Shown in pieces: positions 7,516-18,700 of a DNA stretch of 64,000 bases (its first letter is position 1; each line of letters begins with the position of its first letter). This stretch comes from Flagellimonas sp. HMM57. GTDB lineage: Bacteria > Bacteroidota > Bacteroidia > Flavobacteriales > Flavobacteriaceae. The notes below the pieces were generated by a model that did not search any database, was not told the DNA's origin, and was given only the letters and a program-made list of their open reading frames with translations. Where the stretch lies: assembly GCF_021390175.1 (NCBI RefSeq), contig NZ_CP090004.1, positions 434,001-498,000 of the forward strand. The letters run 5' to 3'. A program made the position numbers and the translations under genes.

Positions 7516-8778
7516 ATGAATCAGCTCCCCTTTACCGAAGACACCGTTATTTTTGGATTGCTCTGCTTATGCTTGGGATTTGTCTTTTATACATCTTCCC
7601 TAAAAAAAGGGTTTTGGAAAAAGTTCTATAGTATCATTCCCACTTTACTTATGTGCTATTTGTTACCTGCCATACTGGCAAGCACAGGAATAATAAACGA
7701 AACCGAATCCAATACCTACTATATCGCCAGCAGATATCTTTTGCCTGCAGCGCTTATTTTAATGACCTTGAGTATCGATCTAAAAGCAATATTGAATTTG
7801 GGCTCAAAGGCACTCATCATGTTTTTAACAGGAACTATAGGTATTATTATAGGAGGACCATTGGCCATTTTAATTGTGTCTATTTTTTCCCCGGAAACCG
7901 TTGGCGGCAACGGGTTTGATGCCGTTTGGAGGGGTTTGGCCACCATTGCCGGTAGTTGGATTGGAGGTGGTGCCAATCAAGCAGCTATGCTAGAAGTGTT
8001 TCAGTTCAACCAAGAAAAATATGGAGGCATGGTGCTGATAGATATCGTTGTGGCCAATATTTGGATGGCAATTATCTTACTCGGTGTTGGAAAAACAAAG
8101 AGAATAGATGCATGGTTAAAAGCCGATACTTCTTCCATTGAAGAATTAAAGCAGAAAGTATCCAGCCATACGGCCAAAATTGCAAGAGTGACTTCTGTTC
8201 ATGATTTTATGATGATGGTACTGTATGCTTTTGCGGGAGTTGGAATTGCTCATTTGTTGGGCCATCACTTTGCCGATTTTTTGGAAAACAATTTTGAAGT
8301 GATTAGAAACAAGGAAAAAATACTCTCTTCCTTAGGTTCAAAATTTCTATGGATGGTCGTATTTGCCACTGCGATTGGCATAGGACTTTCTTTTACAAAA
8401 GCCAAGAATTATGAAGGTGCCGGTGCCAGCAAAATAGGTGGGGTCTTTATTTACATCTTGGTAGCCACAATAGGTATGAAAATGGATTTAGGAAAGGTGA
8501 TGGAGAACCCTGGACTCATAGCAATTGGGTTAGTATGGATTTCAATTCACGCTGGACTTCTAATCCTTGTAGCAAAACTGATAAAAGCACCGTTCTTTTT
8601 CTTGGCTGTCGGTAGTCAGGCCAATGTTGGAGGAGCGGCCTCCGCTCCGGTTGTGGCCGCTGAGTTTCATCCTTCATTGACATCTGTCGGAATTTTATTG
8701 GCTGTTTTTGGTTATGTAGTGGGCACCGCAGGAGCTTATTTGTGCGGTTTGCTGATGGAAGTTGCTTCCAATGTTTAA
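7516..8778 (+). CDS. DUF819-family integral membrane permease
   Basis: The protein has 420 aa and about ten strongly hydrophobic segments. Family landmarks are the ATIAGSWIGGGANQAAM stretch in the first half and GSQANVGGAASAPVVAAEF in the second half. They are an internal pseudo-symmetric pair of Gly/Asn-rich loops similar in style to the substrate-binding re-entrant loops of other permease folds. The family (YjcL-like) is uncharacterised, and transport of an amino-acid-like or organic ion has been suggested only by similarity. The gene starts 36 bp after the HAD gene on the same strand and may belong to the same unit. Confidence 0.88.
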   Translation: MNQLPFTEDTVIFGLLCLCLGFVFYTSSLKKGFWKKFYSIIPTLLMCYLLPAILASTGIINETESNTYYIASRYLLPAALILMTLSIDLKAILNLGSKALIMFLTGTIGIIIGGPLAILIVSIFSPETVGGNGFDAVWRGLATIAGSWIGGGANQAAMLEVFQFNQEKYGGMVLIDIVVANIWMAIILLGVGKTKRIDAWLKADTSSIEELKQKVSSHTAKIARVTSVHDFMMMVLYAFAGVGIAHLLGHHFADFLENNFEVIRNKEKILSSLGSKFLWMVVFATAIGIGLSFTKAKNYEGAGASKIGGVFIYILVATIGMKMDLGKVMENPGLIAIGLVWISIHAGLLILVAKLIKAPFFFLAVGSQANVGGAASAPVVAAEFHPSLTSVGILLAVFGYVVGTAGAYLCGLLMEVASNV

Positions 8779-8823
8779 TTATTACATTAAGTTTATTGAT
8801 ATTTGCCCCGCTAAATTTTAATA

Positions 8824-9516
8824 ATGAAAAAGATTCTATTTTTAGTCATCCTCGGATGCATCGTTCTTTCATGTGAAAAGAAAACGGAAAAAACCATGAC
8901 CGTTACCGGAAACATAAAAGGATTAAAAAAAGGAACGCTGTTATTTCAGCATTTTAGCGATTCAACATTGGTCGTATTGGATTCCATACAACTTAAAGGA
9001 GATGGAGCATTTACTTTTTCCCATGAAGTTGAAAGTCCAGAGATTTTTTATTTGCACCTAAGAAAAGCGGACAATAATGATTTTAATGATAGGATTACCT
9101 TTTTTGGCGAACCTGGGGAAATAAACATAAATACATTTTGGAACACTTTTGATGTTAAAGCTAAAATAAAAGGTTCCAAAACCCACGAAAAATTAATGGA
9201 ATTCAATGCAATGATTTCCAACTTTAATCTTAAAGAACTTGAACTTTCACAAAAAGCGTTATTACCGGAATTTAGAGAAGATTCATTGGCGCTGGATTCC
9301 ATTCAGAAACTTGTAAATAGAAACCTGTTAGGACGATATAGGTATGCTCTCAATTTTGGGATGATGAACGGTGATTCATACGTTACACCATATGTAATGC
9401 TTACAGAGGCCAAAGAAGCAAATCCTAAGTACTTGGATTCTGTTTACAAAACTCTTACTCCAGAAGTATTGGATTCCAAGTATGGAAGACAGTTTAAAAC
9501 GTATCTGGGAAAATAG
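8824..9516 (+). CDS. lipoprotein with N-terminal DUF4369 domain
   Basis: The protein has 230 aa. The signal peptide ends in a lipobox (IVLSC, lipidated Cys-17) followed by charged residues, so it is probably carried to the outer membrane. Residues about 25-120 match the DUF4369 beta-sandwich (VTGNIKGLKKGTLLFQHF, VLDSIQLKGDGAFTF), which usually precedes a thioredoxin-like domain in Bacteroidota. Here no CxxC or thioredoxin domain follows. The remaining 110 residues are mainly helical and end soon after ALNFGMMNGDSYVTPYVML. It is therefore a short, thioredoxin-less member of unknown function. It converges with the next gene, with 9 bp between stops. Confidence 0.82.
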   Translation: MKKILFLVILGCIVLSCEKKTEKTMTVTGNIKGLKKGTLLFQHFSDSTLVVLDSIQLKGDGAFTFSHEVESPEIFYLHLRKADNNDFNDRITFFGEPGEININTFWNTFDVKAKIKGSKTHEKLMEFNAMISNFNLKELELSQKALLPEFREDSLALDSIQKLVNRNLLGRYRYALNFGMMNGDSYVTPYVMLTEAKEANPKYLDSVYKTLTPEVLDSKYGRQFKTYLGK

Positions 9517-9525
9517 GGAAGGACC

Positions 9526-9798
9526 TTAATTGCCCAACTTATTTAAATCTTCGACCAACTCGGTCGCCTTGGCTTCGAGTTCGTTTCTGATTCCCCTAAA
9601 ATGGGCCTTATTATTTCCCACATCCTTTTTATGTACTTTCTCCATTAGCTCATCGAACACGGCAATGGCTTTATCGATTATTACAGTACCTTCTTCAGAT
9701 TCTTTATTATCGGAACCTGCTTCCCATAGGTAAACAGCTTCAATGATATCACCTAAAACAAAATTGATATCTTTTTTAAGATCACGAATATTTGCCAT
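9526..9798 (-). CDS. conserved helical protein of unknown function
   Basis: The protein has 90 aa, with no signal peptide and no membrane segment. It is rich in charged residues and predicted to be mostly helical (NIRDLKKDINFVLGDIIEAVY, KAIAVFDELMEKVHKKD, RNELEAKATELVEDLNKLG). Short proteins of this appearance are common across Flavobacteriia, but I recognise no characterised family. It lies 24 bp downstream of manA on the same strand, so it could be the last gene of the idi-queD-manA group. The ATG at 9798 gives the best start, since no good upstream alternative precedes the neighbour's stop. Confidence 0.7.
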   Translation of the reverse strand: MANIRDLKKDINFVLGDIIEAVYLWEAGSDNKESEEGTVIIDKAIAVFDELMEKVHKKDVGNNKAHFRGIRNELEAKATELVEDLNKLGN

Positions 9799-9822
9799 AC
9801 TGACGTTTTTTCAAAGGTACTA

Positions 9823-10791
9823 TTAAATGGTAACTTCTAAAAGTTTAGCTCCTGAGGTGGTTATATCAATTGATGTGCTAGCAGCTGCAACTAAAATAGT
9901 TTCTCCATTGACCATGGATACGGTTCCCCAATCATTTTTGATTTCAGCTTCTCCTCCAACGCACATGTAAATCGTAAAAGAATCCCTTTCCGTTACATCT
10001 TTATGCATCGTTGTTGTCAAATCTAAAAAATTAGTCTTGAAATAAGGACAATCAACCATTTCGTTCACAATATCAGAGGACCTTGAATAATCGACCTTAA
10101 AGTCATCTTTCTTTTCGTAGTCAATGGCGTCTAGAGCCATATCGGTATGCAATTCCCTTAAGTTACCGTTCTTATCCTTGCGATTAAAATCGAAGACCCT
10201 ATAGGTTACATCAGAGGTCTGTTGAATTTCTGCCAATAAAACACCGGCACCAATCGCATGTATCTTACCCGTATTTATAAAAAAAGTGTCTCCCTCTTTT
10301 ACTTTCTCATAATTCATTAAATCTAGCAAGGAATCGTTCTTAAGGCTTTTTACATACTCATCCTTTTCTACATTTCTATTAAACCCTACAATAAGCTGGG
10401 AGCCTGGATCAGCATCCATAACATACCACATTTCTGTTTTCCCAAAAGAATTGTGACGTTCTTTTGCCAACTCATCATTTGGGTGTAACTGAATGGACAA
10501 GTCTTGTTTGGCATCGATAAACTTTATGAGAATGGGAAAATTGTTACCAAAGCGACTTACGACAGGCTTACCCAATAAATCTTTTCCGTTTTGTTCAATC
10601 AACCTTTTTAACGGTGTTCCTTTTAAATCACCATTAGCAACCTCAGAAATATCCCCGTCAACTCCAGAAAGCTCCCAACTTTCACCGGTTATCTCGCTTT
10701 CACTTGGTTTATTCAGGACATTTTTGAGTTTTGTGCCGCCCCAAAGTCGTTCTTTGAGAATAGGCTTAAATTTTAATGGGTATAGCATCAT
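9823..10791 (-). CDS. manA: mannose-6-phosphate isomerase, class I
   Basis: The protein has 322 aa. It interconverts fructose-6-phosphate and mannose-6-phosphate, feeding GDP-mannose and surface polysaccharide synthesis. Zinc-binding and active-site motifs of type I phosphomannose isomerases are visible: SIQLHPND (zinc His), GKTEMWYV (zinc Glu), GKIHAIGAG (zinc His) and the downstream QQTSDVTYRVFDFNR signature. The length of about 320 aa corresponds to the short bacterial form lacking the helical insert of the fungal enzyme. The double Met at the start leaves either residue 1 or 2 possible. It starts one base after the stop of the QueD-like gene, indicating an operon with queD and idi. Confidence 0.93.
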   Translation of the reverse strand: MMLYPLKFKPILKERLWGGTKLKNVLNKPSESEITGESWELSGVDGDISEVANGDLKGTPLKRLIEQNGKDLLGKPVVSRFGNNFPILIKFIDAKQDLSIQLHPNDELAKERHNSFGKTEMWYVMDADPGSQLIVGFNRNVEKDEYVKSLKNDSLLDLMNYEKVKEGDTFFINTGKIHAIGAGVLLAEIQQTSDVTYRVFDFNRKDKNGNLRELHTDMALDAIDYEKKDDFKVDYSRSSDIVNEMVDCPYFKTNFLDLTTTMHKDVTERDSFTIYMCVGGEAEIKNDWGTVSMVNGETILVAAASTSIDITTSGAKLLEVTI

Positions 10792-10792
10792 T

Positions 10793-11200
10793 TTAACCAG
10801 AATAAGTTACAAAGTTACGAGGTGTTTCGTAAAGTATAACTTCTAAATCCTTAGTTTTTGCTATATGTTTTCTAAGTTTATTCCAAATGACCACTGCAAT
10901 ATTTTCTGCTGTTGGGTTTAAGTTCTCAAATTCAGGAACATCCAAATTAAGGTTCTTATGGTCTAAGGCATCTTCAACTTCATGTTTTATCAAATCCTTT
11001 AAAACTTTTAGATCCATTACATACCCTGTTTCTGGGTCAATCTCACCTGTTATGCTCACAATAAGGTCATAATTGTGCCCATGATAGTTTGGATTGTTAC
11101 ACTTTCCAAAAACAGTATCGTTTTTTTCAAAACTCCAATCAGGTCTGTACAAACGGTGTGCAGCATTAAAATTTGCTTTTCTACTAACTTTCACTCTCAT
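10793..11200 (-). CDS. queD: 6-carboxytetrahydropterin synthase / PTPS family (QueD-like)
   Basis: The protein has 135 aa. Zinc ligands are the His of FNAAHRL and both His of the NYHGHNYDL motif. The preceding Cys in GKCNNPNYHGH is the catalytic cysteine position, and ALDHKNLN and the ENIAVVIW stretch carry the remaining conserved Asp/His/Glu. The family converts dihydroneopterin triphosphate to 6-carboxy- or 6-pyruvoyl-tetrahydropterin. In bacteria without tetrahydrobiopterin pathways this is the QueD step of queuosine/7-deazaguanine synthesis. Other queuosine genes are not in the window, so the pathway call is from family knowledge. It overlaps the idi stop by four bases (ATGA), a sign of translational coupling. 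Confidence 0.88.
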   Translation of the reverse strand: MRVKVSRKANFNAAHRLYRPDWSFEKNDTVFGKCNNPNYHGHNYDLIVSITGEIDPETGYVMDLKVLKDLIKHEVEDALDHKNLNLDVPEFENLNPTAENIAVVIWNKLRKHIAKTKDLEVILYETPRNFVTYSG

Positions 11201-11730
11201 TTCTCAGGGGTATTATCTGTTAAGTGATTGTAGAAACGTTCAAAAATTATCTTGAACCAAGCCGTATAGTTTTCCGGATTTTTCGAAATATCAGCTTTGA
11301 TGTCTTTTGGCAACATCCATTTCCAATCCGCTACTTCATTAGGATTAAGAACTGGAGTCTCTTCGTAGAATCCTATCATCACATGGTCTAACTCGTGTTC
11401 CGTTAGGCCATTGTCAAAAGGAGCTTTGTAGATAAAGGAAAACAATTCCTTTAATTCTGTTATAAAGCCCATTTCTTCTTGTAGACGTCTTTTTCCGGCC
11501 TCAACGTTGCTCTCACCATCTCTTTGATGGCTACAGCACGTATTTGTCCATAATAAAGGGGAATGGTACTTGTCTTTTGCACGCTGTTGCAGCATGGTTT
11601 CACCTTTGCCGTTCATAACAAAAACCGAGAAGGCCCTGTGCAGGACCGCTTTTTCATGGGCTTCCATTTTAGGCATTAAACCAATAGGCTCATCTGCCTC
11701 ATTGACCAATATCACATTTTCTTCTTTCAT
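11197..11730 (-). CDS. idi: isopentenyl-diphosphate delta-isomerase, type I
   Basis: The protein has 177 aa. It isomerises isopentenyl diphosphate and dimethylallyl diphosphate for isoprenoid synthesis (quinones, carotenoids, undecaprenyl carriers). The Nudix-like type I fold is supported by FSVFVMNGKGETMLQQRA and the catalytic Cys motif WTNTCCSHQR. The metal-binding Glu region LQEEMGF and the catalytic Glu in LTEHELDHV are also present. It is the first gene of the idi-queD-manA set, which shares overlapping or one-base junctions. The association looks like operon economy rather than one pathway. No clear promoter element was found in the 66-bp gap upstream. Confidence 0.93.
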   Translation of the reverse strand: MKEENVILVNEADEPIGLMPKMEAHEKAVLHRAFSVFVMNGKGETMLQQRAKDKYHSPLLWTNTCCSHQRDGESNVEAGKRRLQEEMGFITELKELFSFIYKAPFDNGLTEHELDHVMIGFYEETPVLNPNEVADWKWMLPKDIKADISKNPENYTAWFKIIFERFYNHLTDNTPEK

Positions 11731-11803
11731 AAGGTAAAAATATGACGTTTGTCAGGAAAAATCGAGATGTGCGTTTTTAAAATGTTCTTAAAACCCAATA
11801 TTT

Positions 11804-12763
11804 TTAAAAGAAACGTGGAGATTTTAAATTCCCTAAGCTTTTTATAAAATCATATCTAAGGATAACTTCTACTGAGCCATCATTGAATCTTGTGCCTCCC
11901 AAATCAGTGATTTCGCGATCATAAGCAAGCCCAATAAAGAATTCATCCGAAACCTTAAAACCAAAGAGACCACTAAATGCTGCATCCCAACGATACGCCA
12001 CACCACCTATAAATTTTTCATTGAACATGAAATTGGCGGATAAATCTACCTGTAAAGGAGCACCCTGTACCATTTTGGTCAAAAGTGTCGGTTTAAATTT
12101 CAAAAAAGGATTTAGGTCCCAAACATATCCAGTGATAAAATAAAGGTTCACTTGCTCAGATGCCGTAGAAACCGAAGCTTCGTCAAAATGTGTTGTTTCC
12201 AATATCCTTGGCGCAGAAAGTCCTGTGTAAAAACGGTCTGTATGATAATATACCCCTGCTCCAATATTGGGAGAAAACTTATTTTGAATATCTTGTTGAG
12301 ATGTTAACTGCGGATCAAGCTCAAACTCATCGAGCTCCGAAAAACGTATATCCAACATATGGGCACTTGCCTTTAACCCAAAACTTAGTCTTCCCTCCAC
12401 CGAAGTGTAAATCGTATATGAAAAATCAACATCAAAATACGTTTCTGAAGTTGGCCCTATTTTATCGTTGACCACAGAAACACCCAAACCAACCCCTCTA
12501 TACCCCAGTGGAGTATGTAGGTTAAGGGTTTGCGTTTCTGGAGCTCCGTCCAATCCTAGCCATTGGTTTCTGTACAATGCCGCAATACTCAAATGTCCCC
12601 GTGAACCGGCATAAGCAGGATTAACACTGACCGTATTGTACATGTATTGGGTATATTGGGCATCTTGTTGTGCACTGAGCTTTAGTCCGGCACCCATTAG
12701 TATGCAGACTAAAACCAGTATTTGAACTTTTTTCTGTACTATCATGTTATCCACAGTAATCAT
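11804..12763 (-). CDS. PorP/SprF-family T9SS outer-membrane protein, partner of the giant adhesin
   Basis: The protein has 319 aa (313 if the ATG at 12745 is used). It has a signal peptide ending at LKLSAQ, then the family signature QQDAQYTQYMYNTVSVNPAYAGSR in two overlapping stretches, GLYRNQW-like and GLDGAPETQTLNLH segments, alternating barrel strands, and a C-terminal Phe-Phe. PorP/SprF proteins are outer-membrane barrels needed for type IX secretion or surface retention of cognate adhesins. SprF is required for SprB. The gene begins 5 bp after the stop of the giant adhesin, so it is very likely co-transcribed and dedicated to it. The shorter start at 12745 is favoured by comparison with the paralogue at 32699, whose signal peptide starts Met-Ile-Lys. 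Confidence 0.92.
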   Translation of the reverse strand: MITVDNMIVQKKVQILVLVCILMGAGLKLSAQQDAQYTQYMYNTVSVNPAYAGSRGHLSIAALYRNQWLGLDGAPETQTLNLHTPLGYRGVGLGVSVVNDKIGPTSETYFDVDFSYTIYTSVEGRLSFGLKASAHMLDIRFSELDEFELDPQLTSQQDIQNKFSPNIGAGVYYHTDRFYTGLSAPRILETTHFDEASVSTASEQVNLYFITGYVWDLNPFLKFKPTLLTKMVQGAPLQVDLSANFMFNEKFIGGVAYRWDAAFSGLFGFKVSDEFFIGLAYDREITDLGGTRFNDGSVEVILRYDFIKSLGNLKSPRFF

Positions 12764-12768
12764 TTCTT

Positions 12769-15700
12769 TTATCGGTTGATATATAAGTATCCTGAGAGCT
12801 CTTTCATATTGCCCATAAGGTCTTCATACTCCACTATGTAGAAATACGTACCAACCGGAAGCTTATTATCTTTACTTAATGTAACCCTGCCTTGAGATGT
12901 ACCATCAAAGACATTCCCTGTCGTGTTGTATGATTTGGTCGCGTAAACCTCCACACCCCATCTGTTATAAATCTTGACTGTGTTGTTTGGATATTCGTCT
13001 AAATTTCTAATAATTAAAACATCATGAATACCATCTCCATTTGGAGTTATCACATTGATAACATCTACCTCTTCCTCTTCAGTAGATCCAAGATCAGGAT
13101 CTAAATAATTAGGTATTTCATTTCCATTTGAATCATCGTTGGAATAATCCCCATCTGAATTCAAATCTTCGTCAATAGTCTCAATACCATCTCCATCGTC
13201 ATCAGAATCCCTATAATTTGGAATACCGTTAGCGTCTGTGTCAGGCAGATATGTAGCTGGATCATCAATCTCATCGTTCACATCTATATCAATAACAACA
13301 CTTCCTTCATAGCCATCATCAAGACCATCATTATCCTTATCCGAACCAATAAATACAACATCTGGAATTCCATCTTCATTAAAATCATGCCCTTCTATAC
13401 TGTCTGGAACGGCATCATCATCGCTATCTAAATCAACATAATCAGGAATACCGTCACCATCAGAATCTAGAGGAATTAGACCAACATCCCCATTATTTTC
13501 GTAAGCATCATCTACTCCATTAGCATTTGTATCTAACAAACTTGGAGATATATAACCACTTGTTAATTGTGCTTCAACATTATCTGGAATTCCATCATTA
13601 TCACTATCGATATCCAAATAGTCTGGAATTCCATCCCTGTCGGTATCGGTTGGGTCTGTTGCCGGATCATTGTCTCCATCAGAATTCAAATCCTCAAAAC
13701 TATCGAGAATACCATCACCATCACTATCCAACACAGTGGTATCATTATCCAAAATTGTTCCTGTTGCCGTGTCAGAGATATCTCCTGCAATTCCAGCATC
13801 TACACTAGTTATCCTTATAGTGAAATCTTCGTCCAACTCATCTATATCATCATCAACTGTTGGCACAACAACTATAGTGGATGTTTCACCAGCTAAAATT
13901 GTTACTTGAATATCAGTTGAATCATAATCTGAAGCATCAGCGATACCATCGGTTAAACTAAATGTTAATACTAGGCTTTCATTACATTTTGCTTGTGAAA
14001 GCGATACTAAAAAGCTTATATTTTCTCCTTCTATTCCTGATGCATCTTCAATCGTAATATCAGGCGCTATACCTTGAACTGTTATGGTTTGTTCCACATT
14101 GATACTGTTCCCGGCCTCGTCCGTAACGCTGTACGTCCTTGTTATCGTTCCCGGGTTGCTCCCCGTAAGGGCACTGTCGCTCACGAAGGCAACGACGATG
14201 TCGCCGCTCGCGCTGCAGTTGTCCGATTCGTCCGTTACAACGCCCACGTTGGGCAGCGGTACGTCGCCGATGCACTCCACCGTAATGTCAGATGGGTCGC
14301 TCGCCGTAGGGTCCGTCGTGTCGTCAACGATGATATTTTGGGTCACGGTGATACTGTTCCCGGCCTCGTCCGTTACGCTGTACGTCCGTGTTATCGTTCC
14401 CGGGTTGCTGCCGACAAGCCCGCTGTCGCTCACGAAGGCAACTGTGATGTCGCCGCTCGCGCTGCAGTTGTCCGATTCGTCCGTTACAACGCCCACGTTG
14501 GGCAGCGGTACGTCGCCGATACATTCAACGGTGATCGCAGATGGATCGCTCGCCGTAGGGTCCGTCGTGTCGTCAACGATGATATTTTGGGTCACGGTGA
14601 TGCTGTTCCCGGCCTCGTCCGTAACGCTGTACGTCCGTGTTATCGTTCCAGGGTTGCTGCCAACAAGCCCGCTGTCGCTCACGAAGGCAACGACGATGTC
14701 GCCGCTAGCACTGCAGTTGTCCGATTCGTCCGTCACAACGCCCACGTTGGGCAGCGGTACGTCACCGATACATTCCACCGTAATGTCAGATGGGTCGCTC
14801 GCCGTAGGGTCCGTCGTGTCGTCAACGATGATATTTTGGGTCACGTTGATGCTGTTCCCGGCCTCGTCCGTGATACTGTACGTCCTTGTTATCGTTCCCG
14901 GGTTGCTGCCGACAAGCCCGCTGTCGCTCACGAAGGCAACTGTGATGTCGCCGCTCGCGCTGCAGTTGTCCGATTCGTCCGTTACAACGCCCACGTTGGG
15001 CAGCGGTACGTCGCCGATACATTCAACGGTGATCGCAGATGGATCGCTCGCCGTAGGGTCCGTCGTGTCGTCGACTATGATATTTTGGGTCACGGTGATG
15101 CTGTTCCCGGCCTCGTCCGTAACGCTGTACGTCCGTGTTATCGTTCCAGGGTTGCTGCCGACAAGCGCACTGTCGCTCACGAAGGCAACTGTGATGTCGC
15201 CGCTAGCACTGCAGTTGTCCGATTCGTCCGTCACAACGCCCACGTTGGGCAGCGGTACGTCACCGATACATTCCACCGTAATGTCAGATGGATCGCTCGC
15301 CGTAGGGTCCGTCGTGTCGTCAACGATGATATTTTGGGTCACGTTGATGCTGTTCCCGGCCTCGTCCGTGATACTGTAGGTCCTTGTTATCGTCCCCGGG
15401 TTGCTCCCCGTAAGGGCACTGTCGCTCACGAACGCCACCGTGATGTCGCCAGCCGCGCTGCAGTTGTCCGATTCGTCCGTTACAACGCCCACGTTGGGCA
15501 GCGGTACGTCACCGATACATTCCACCGTAATGTCAGATGGATCGCTCGCCGTAGGGTCCGTCGTGTCGTCAACGATGATATTTTGGGTCACGGTGATACT
15601 GTTCCCGGCCTCGTCCGTTACGCTGTACGTCCTTGTTATCGTTCCCGGGTTGCTGCCGACAAGCCCGCTGTCGCTCACGAAGGCAACGACGATGTCGCCA

Positions 15701-18700
15701 GCCGCGCTGCAGTTGTCCGATTCGTCCGTTACAACGCCCACGTTGGGCAGCGGTACGTCGCCGATGCACTCCACCGTAATGTCAGATGGGTCGCTCGCCG
15801 TAGGGTCCGTCGTGTCGTCGACGATGATATTTTGGGTCACGTTGATACTGTTCCCGGCCTCGTCCGTAACGCTGTACGTCCTTGTTATCGTCCCGGGGTT
15901 GCTGCCAACAAGCCCGCTGTCGCTCACGAAGGCAACGACGATGTCGCCAGCCGCGCTGCAGTTGTCCGATTCGTCCGTTACAACACCCACGTTGGGCAGC
16001 GGTACGTCGCCGATGCACTCCACCGTAATGTCAGATGGGTCGCTCGCCGTAGGGTCCTCATTGTCGACTACCGTCACGTCAAAACTACACATCGCAGTAA
16101 GCCCCGATGAATCCGTTACCTCAAAAGTGTTCGTCGTCGTCCCTATCGGAAAGGTCGAACCCGAGGGAAGGCCCGCTATCTGTACCGTCACAGCTCCCGG
16201 ATTGTTATCAGTGCCCACAGGTGCAGTATACGTGACCACAGCCTCGCATACGCCCGCATCCGTATCCTGTACGATGTCAGAGGGACAGTTGATCACCGGT
16301 GCCTCGCTGTCCACCACCGTCACGTCAAAACTACAGGTGAACGTGTTGCCCGCTCCGTCCGTTACCTCGAAGGTGTTCGTAGTCGTTCCCGTTGGGAATG
16401 CCGCTCCCGAAGCGAGTCCCGCTATCTGTACCGTCGTTGCCGTTCCACAATTGTCCGTGCCAACGGGTGCCGTATAGGTCAACACTGCCGTTGATTGCCC
16501 GGCATCCACGTTCTGGGTAATATCCGCCGGACAGCTAATGGTAGGGTCCGTCGTGTCGTCCACGATGATATTTTGGGTCACGTTGATGCTGTTCCCGGCC
16601 TCGTCCGTAACGCTGTACGTCCGTGTTATCGTTCCCGGGTTGCTCCCCGTAAGGGCACTGTCGCTCACGAAGGCAACGACGATGTCGCCGCTCGCGCTGC
16701 AGTTGTCCGATTCGTCCGTTACAACGCCCACGTTGGGAAGCGGTACGTCACCGATACATTCAACGGTAATCGCAGATGGATCGCTCGCCGTGGGGTCCGT
16801 CGTATCGTCGACTATGATGTCCTGTGTTACCGTGATGCTGTTCCCGGCCTCGTCCGTAACGCTGTACGTCCGTGTTATCGTCCCGGGGTTGCTCCCCGTA
16901 AGGGCACTGTCGCTTACGAAGGCAACGACGATGTCGCCGCTCGCGCTGCAGTTGTCCGATTCGTCCGTTACAACGCCCACGTTGGGCAGCGGTACGTCAC
17001 CGATACATTCCACCGTAATGTCAGATGGATCGCTCGCCGTAGGGTCCGTCGTATCGTCGACTATGATGTCCTGTGTTACCGTGATACTGTTCCCGGCCTC
17101 GTCCGTAACGCTGTACGTCCGTGTTATCGTTCCCGGGTTGCTCCCCGTAAGGGCACTGTCGCTCACGAAGGCAACGACGATGTCGCCGCTCGCGCTGCAG
17201 TTGTCCGATTCGTCCGTTACAACGCCCACGTTGGGAAGCGGTACGTCGCCGATACATTCAATGGTGATGTCCGATGGATCGCTCGCCGTAGGGTCCGTCG
17301 TATCGTCGACTATGATGTCCTGTGTTACCGTGATGCTGTTCCCGGCCTCGTCCGTAACGCTGTACGTCCTTGTTATCGTTCCCGGGTTGCTCCCCGTAAG
17401 GGCACTGTCGCTCACGAAGGCAACGACGATGTCGCCGCTCGCGCTGCAGTTGTCCGATTCGTCCGTTACAACGCCCACGTTGGGAAGCGGTACGTCACCG
17501 ATGCACTCCACCGTAATGTCAGATGGATCGCTCGCCGTAGGGTCCGTCGTATCGTCGACTATGATGTCCTGTGTTACCGTGATGCTGTTCCCGGCCTCGT
17601 CCGTAACGCTGTACGTCCGTGTTATCGTTCCCGGGTTGCTGCCAACCAAGGCACTGTCGCTCACGAACGCCACGACGATGTCGCCAGCCGCGCTGCAGTT
17701 GTCCGATTCGTCCGTTACAACGCCCACGTTGGGCAGCGGTACGTCGCCGATACATTCAACGGTGATGTCCGATGGATCGCTCGCCGTAGGGTCCGTCGTG
17801 TCGTCCACGATGATATTTTGGGTCACGTTGATACTGTTCCCGGCCTCGTCCGTAACGCTGTACGTCCGTGTTATCGTTCCCGGGTTGCTCCCCGTAAGGG
17901 CACTGTCGCTCACGAAGGCAACGACGATGTCGCCGCTCGCGCTGCAGTTGTCCGATTCGTCCGTTACAACGCCCACGTTGGGAAGCGGTACGTCACCGAT
18001 GCACTCCACCGTAATGTCAGATGGATCGCTCGCCGTAGGGTCCGTCGTATCGTCGACTATGATGTCCTGCGTTACCGTGATGCTGTTCCCGGCCTCGTCC
18101 GTAACGCTGTACGTCCGTGTTATCGTTCCCGGGTTGCTCCCCGTAAGGGCACTGTCGCTCACGAAGGCAACGACGATGTCGCCGCTCGCGCTGCAGTTGT
18201 CCGATTCGTCCGTTACAACGCCCACGTTGGGAAGCGGTACGTCACCGATGCACTCCACCGTAATGTCAGATGGATCGCTCGCCGTAGGGTCCGTCGTATC
18301 GTCGACTATGATGTCCTGTGTTACCGTGATGCTGTTCCCGGCCTCGTCCGTAACGCTGTACGTCCGTGTTATCGTCCCGGGGTTGCTGCCAACCAAGGCA
18401 CTGTCGCTAACGAACGCCACCGTGATGTCGCCGCTAGCGCTGCAGTTGTCCGATTCGTCCGTTACAACGCCCACGTTGGGAAGCGGTACGTCACCGATAC
18501 ATTCAACGGTAATCGCAGATGGATCGCTCGCCGTGGGGTCCGTCGTATCGTCGACTATGATGTCCTGTGTTACCGTGATGCTGTTCCCGGCCTCGTCCGT
18601 AACGCTGTACGTCCTTGTTATCGTTCCCGGGTTGCTCCCCGTAAGGGCACTGTCGCTTACGAAGGCAACGACGATGTCGCCGCTCGCGCTGCAGTTGTCC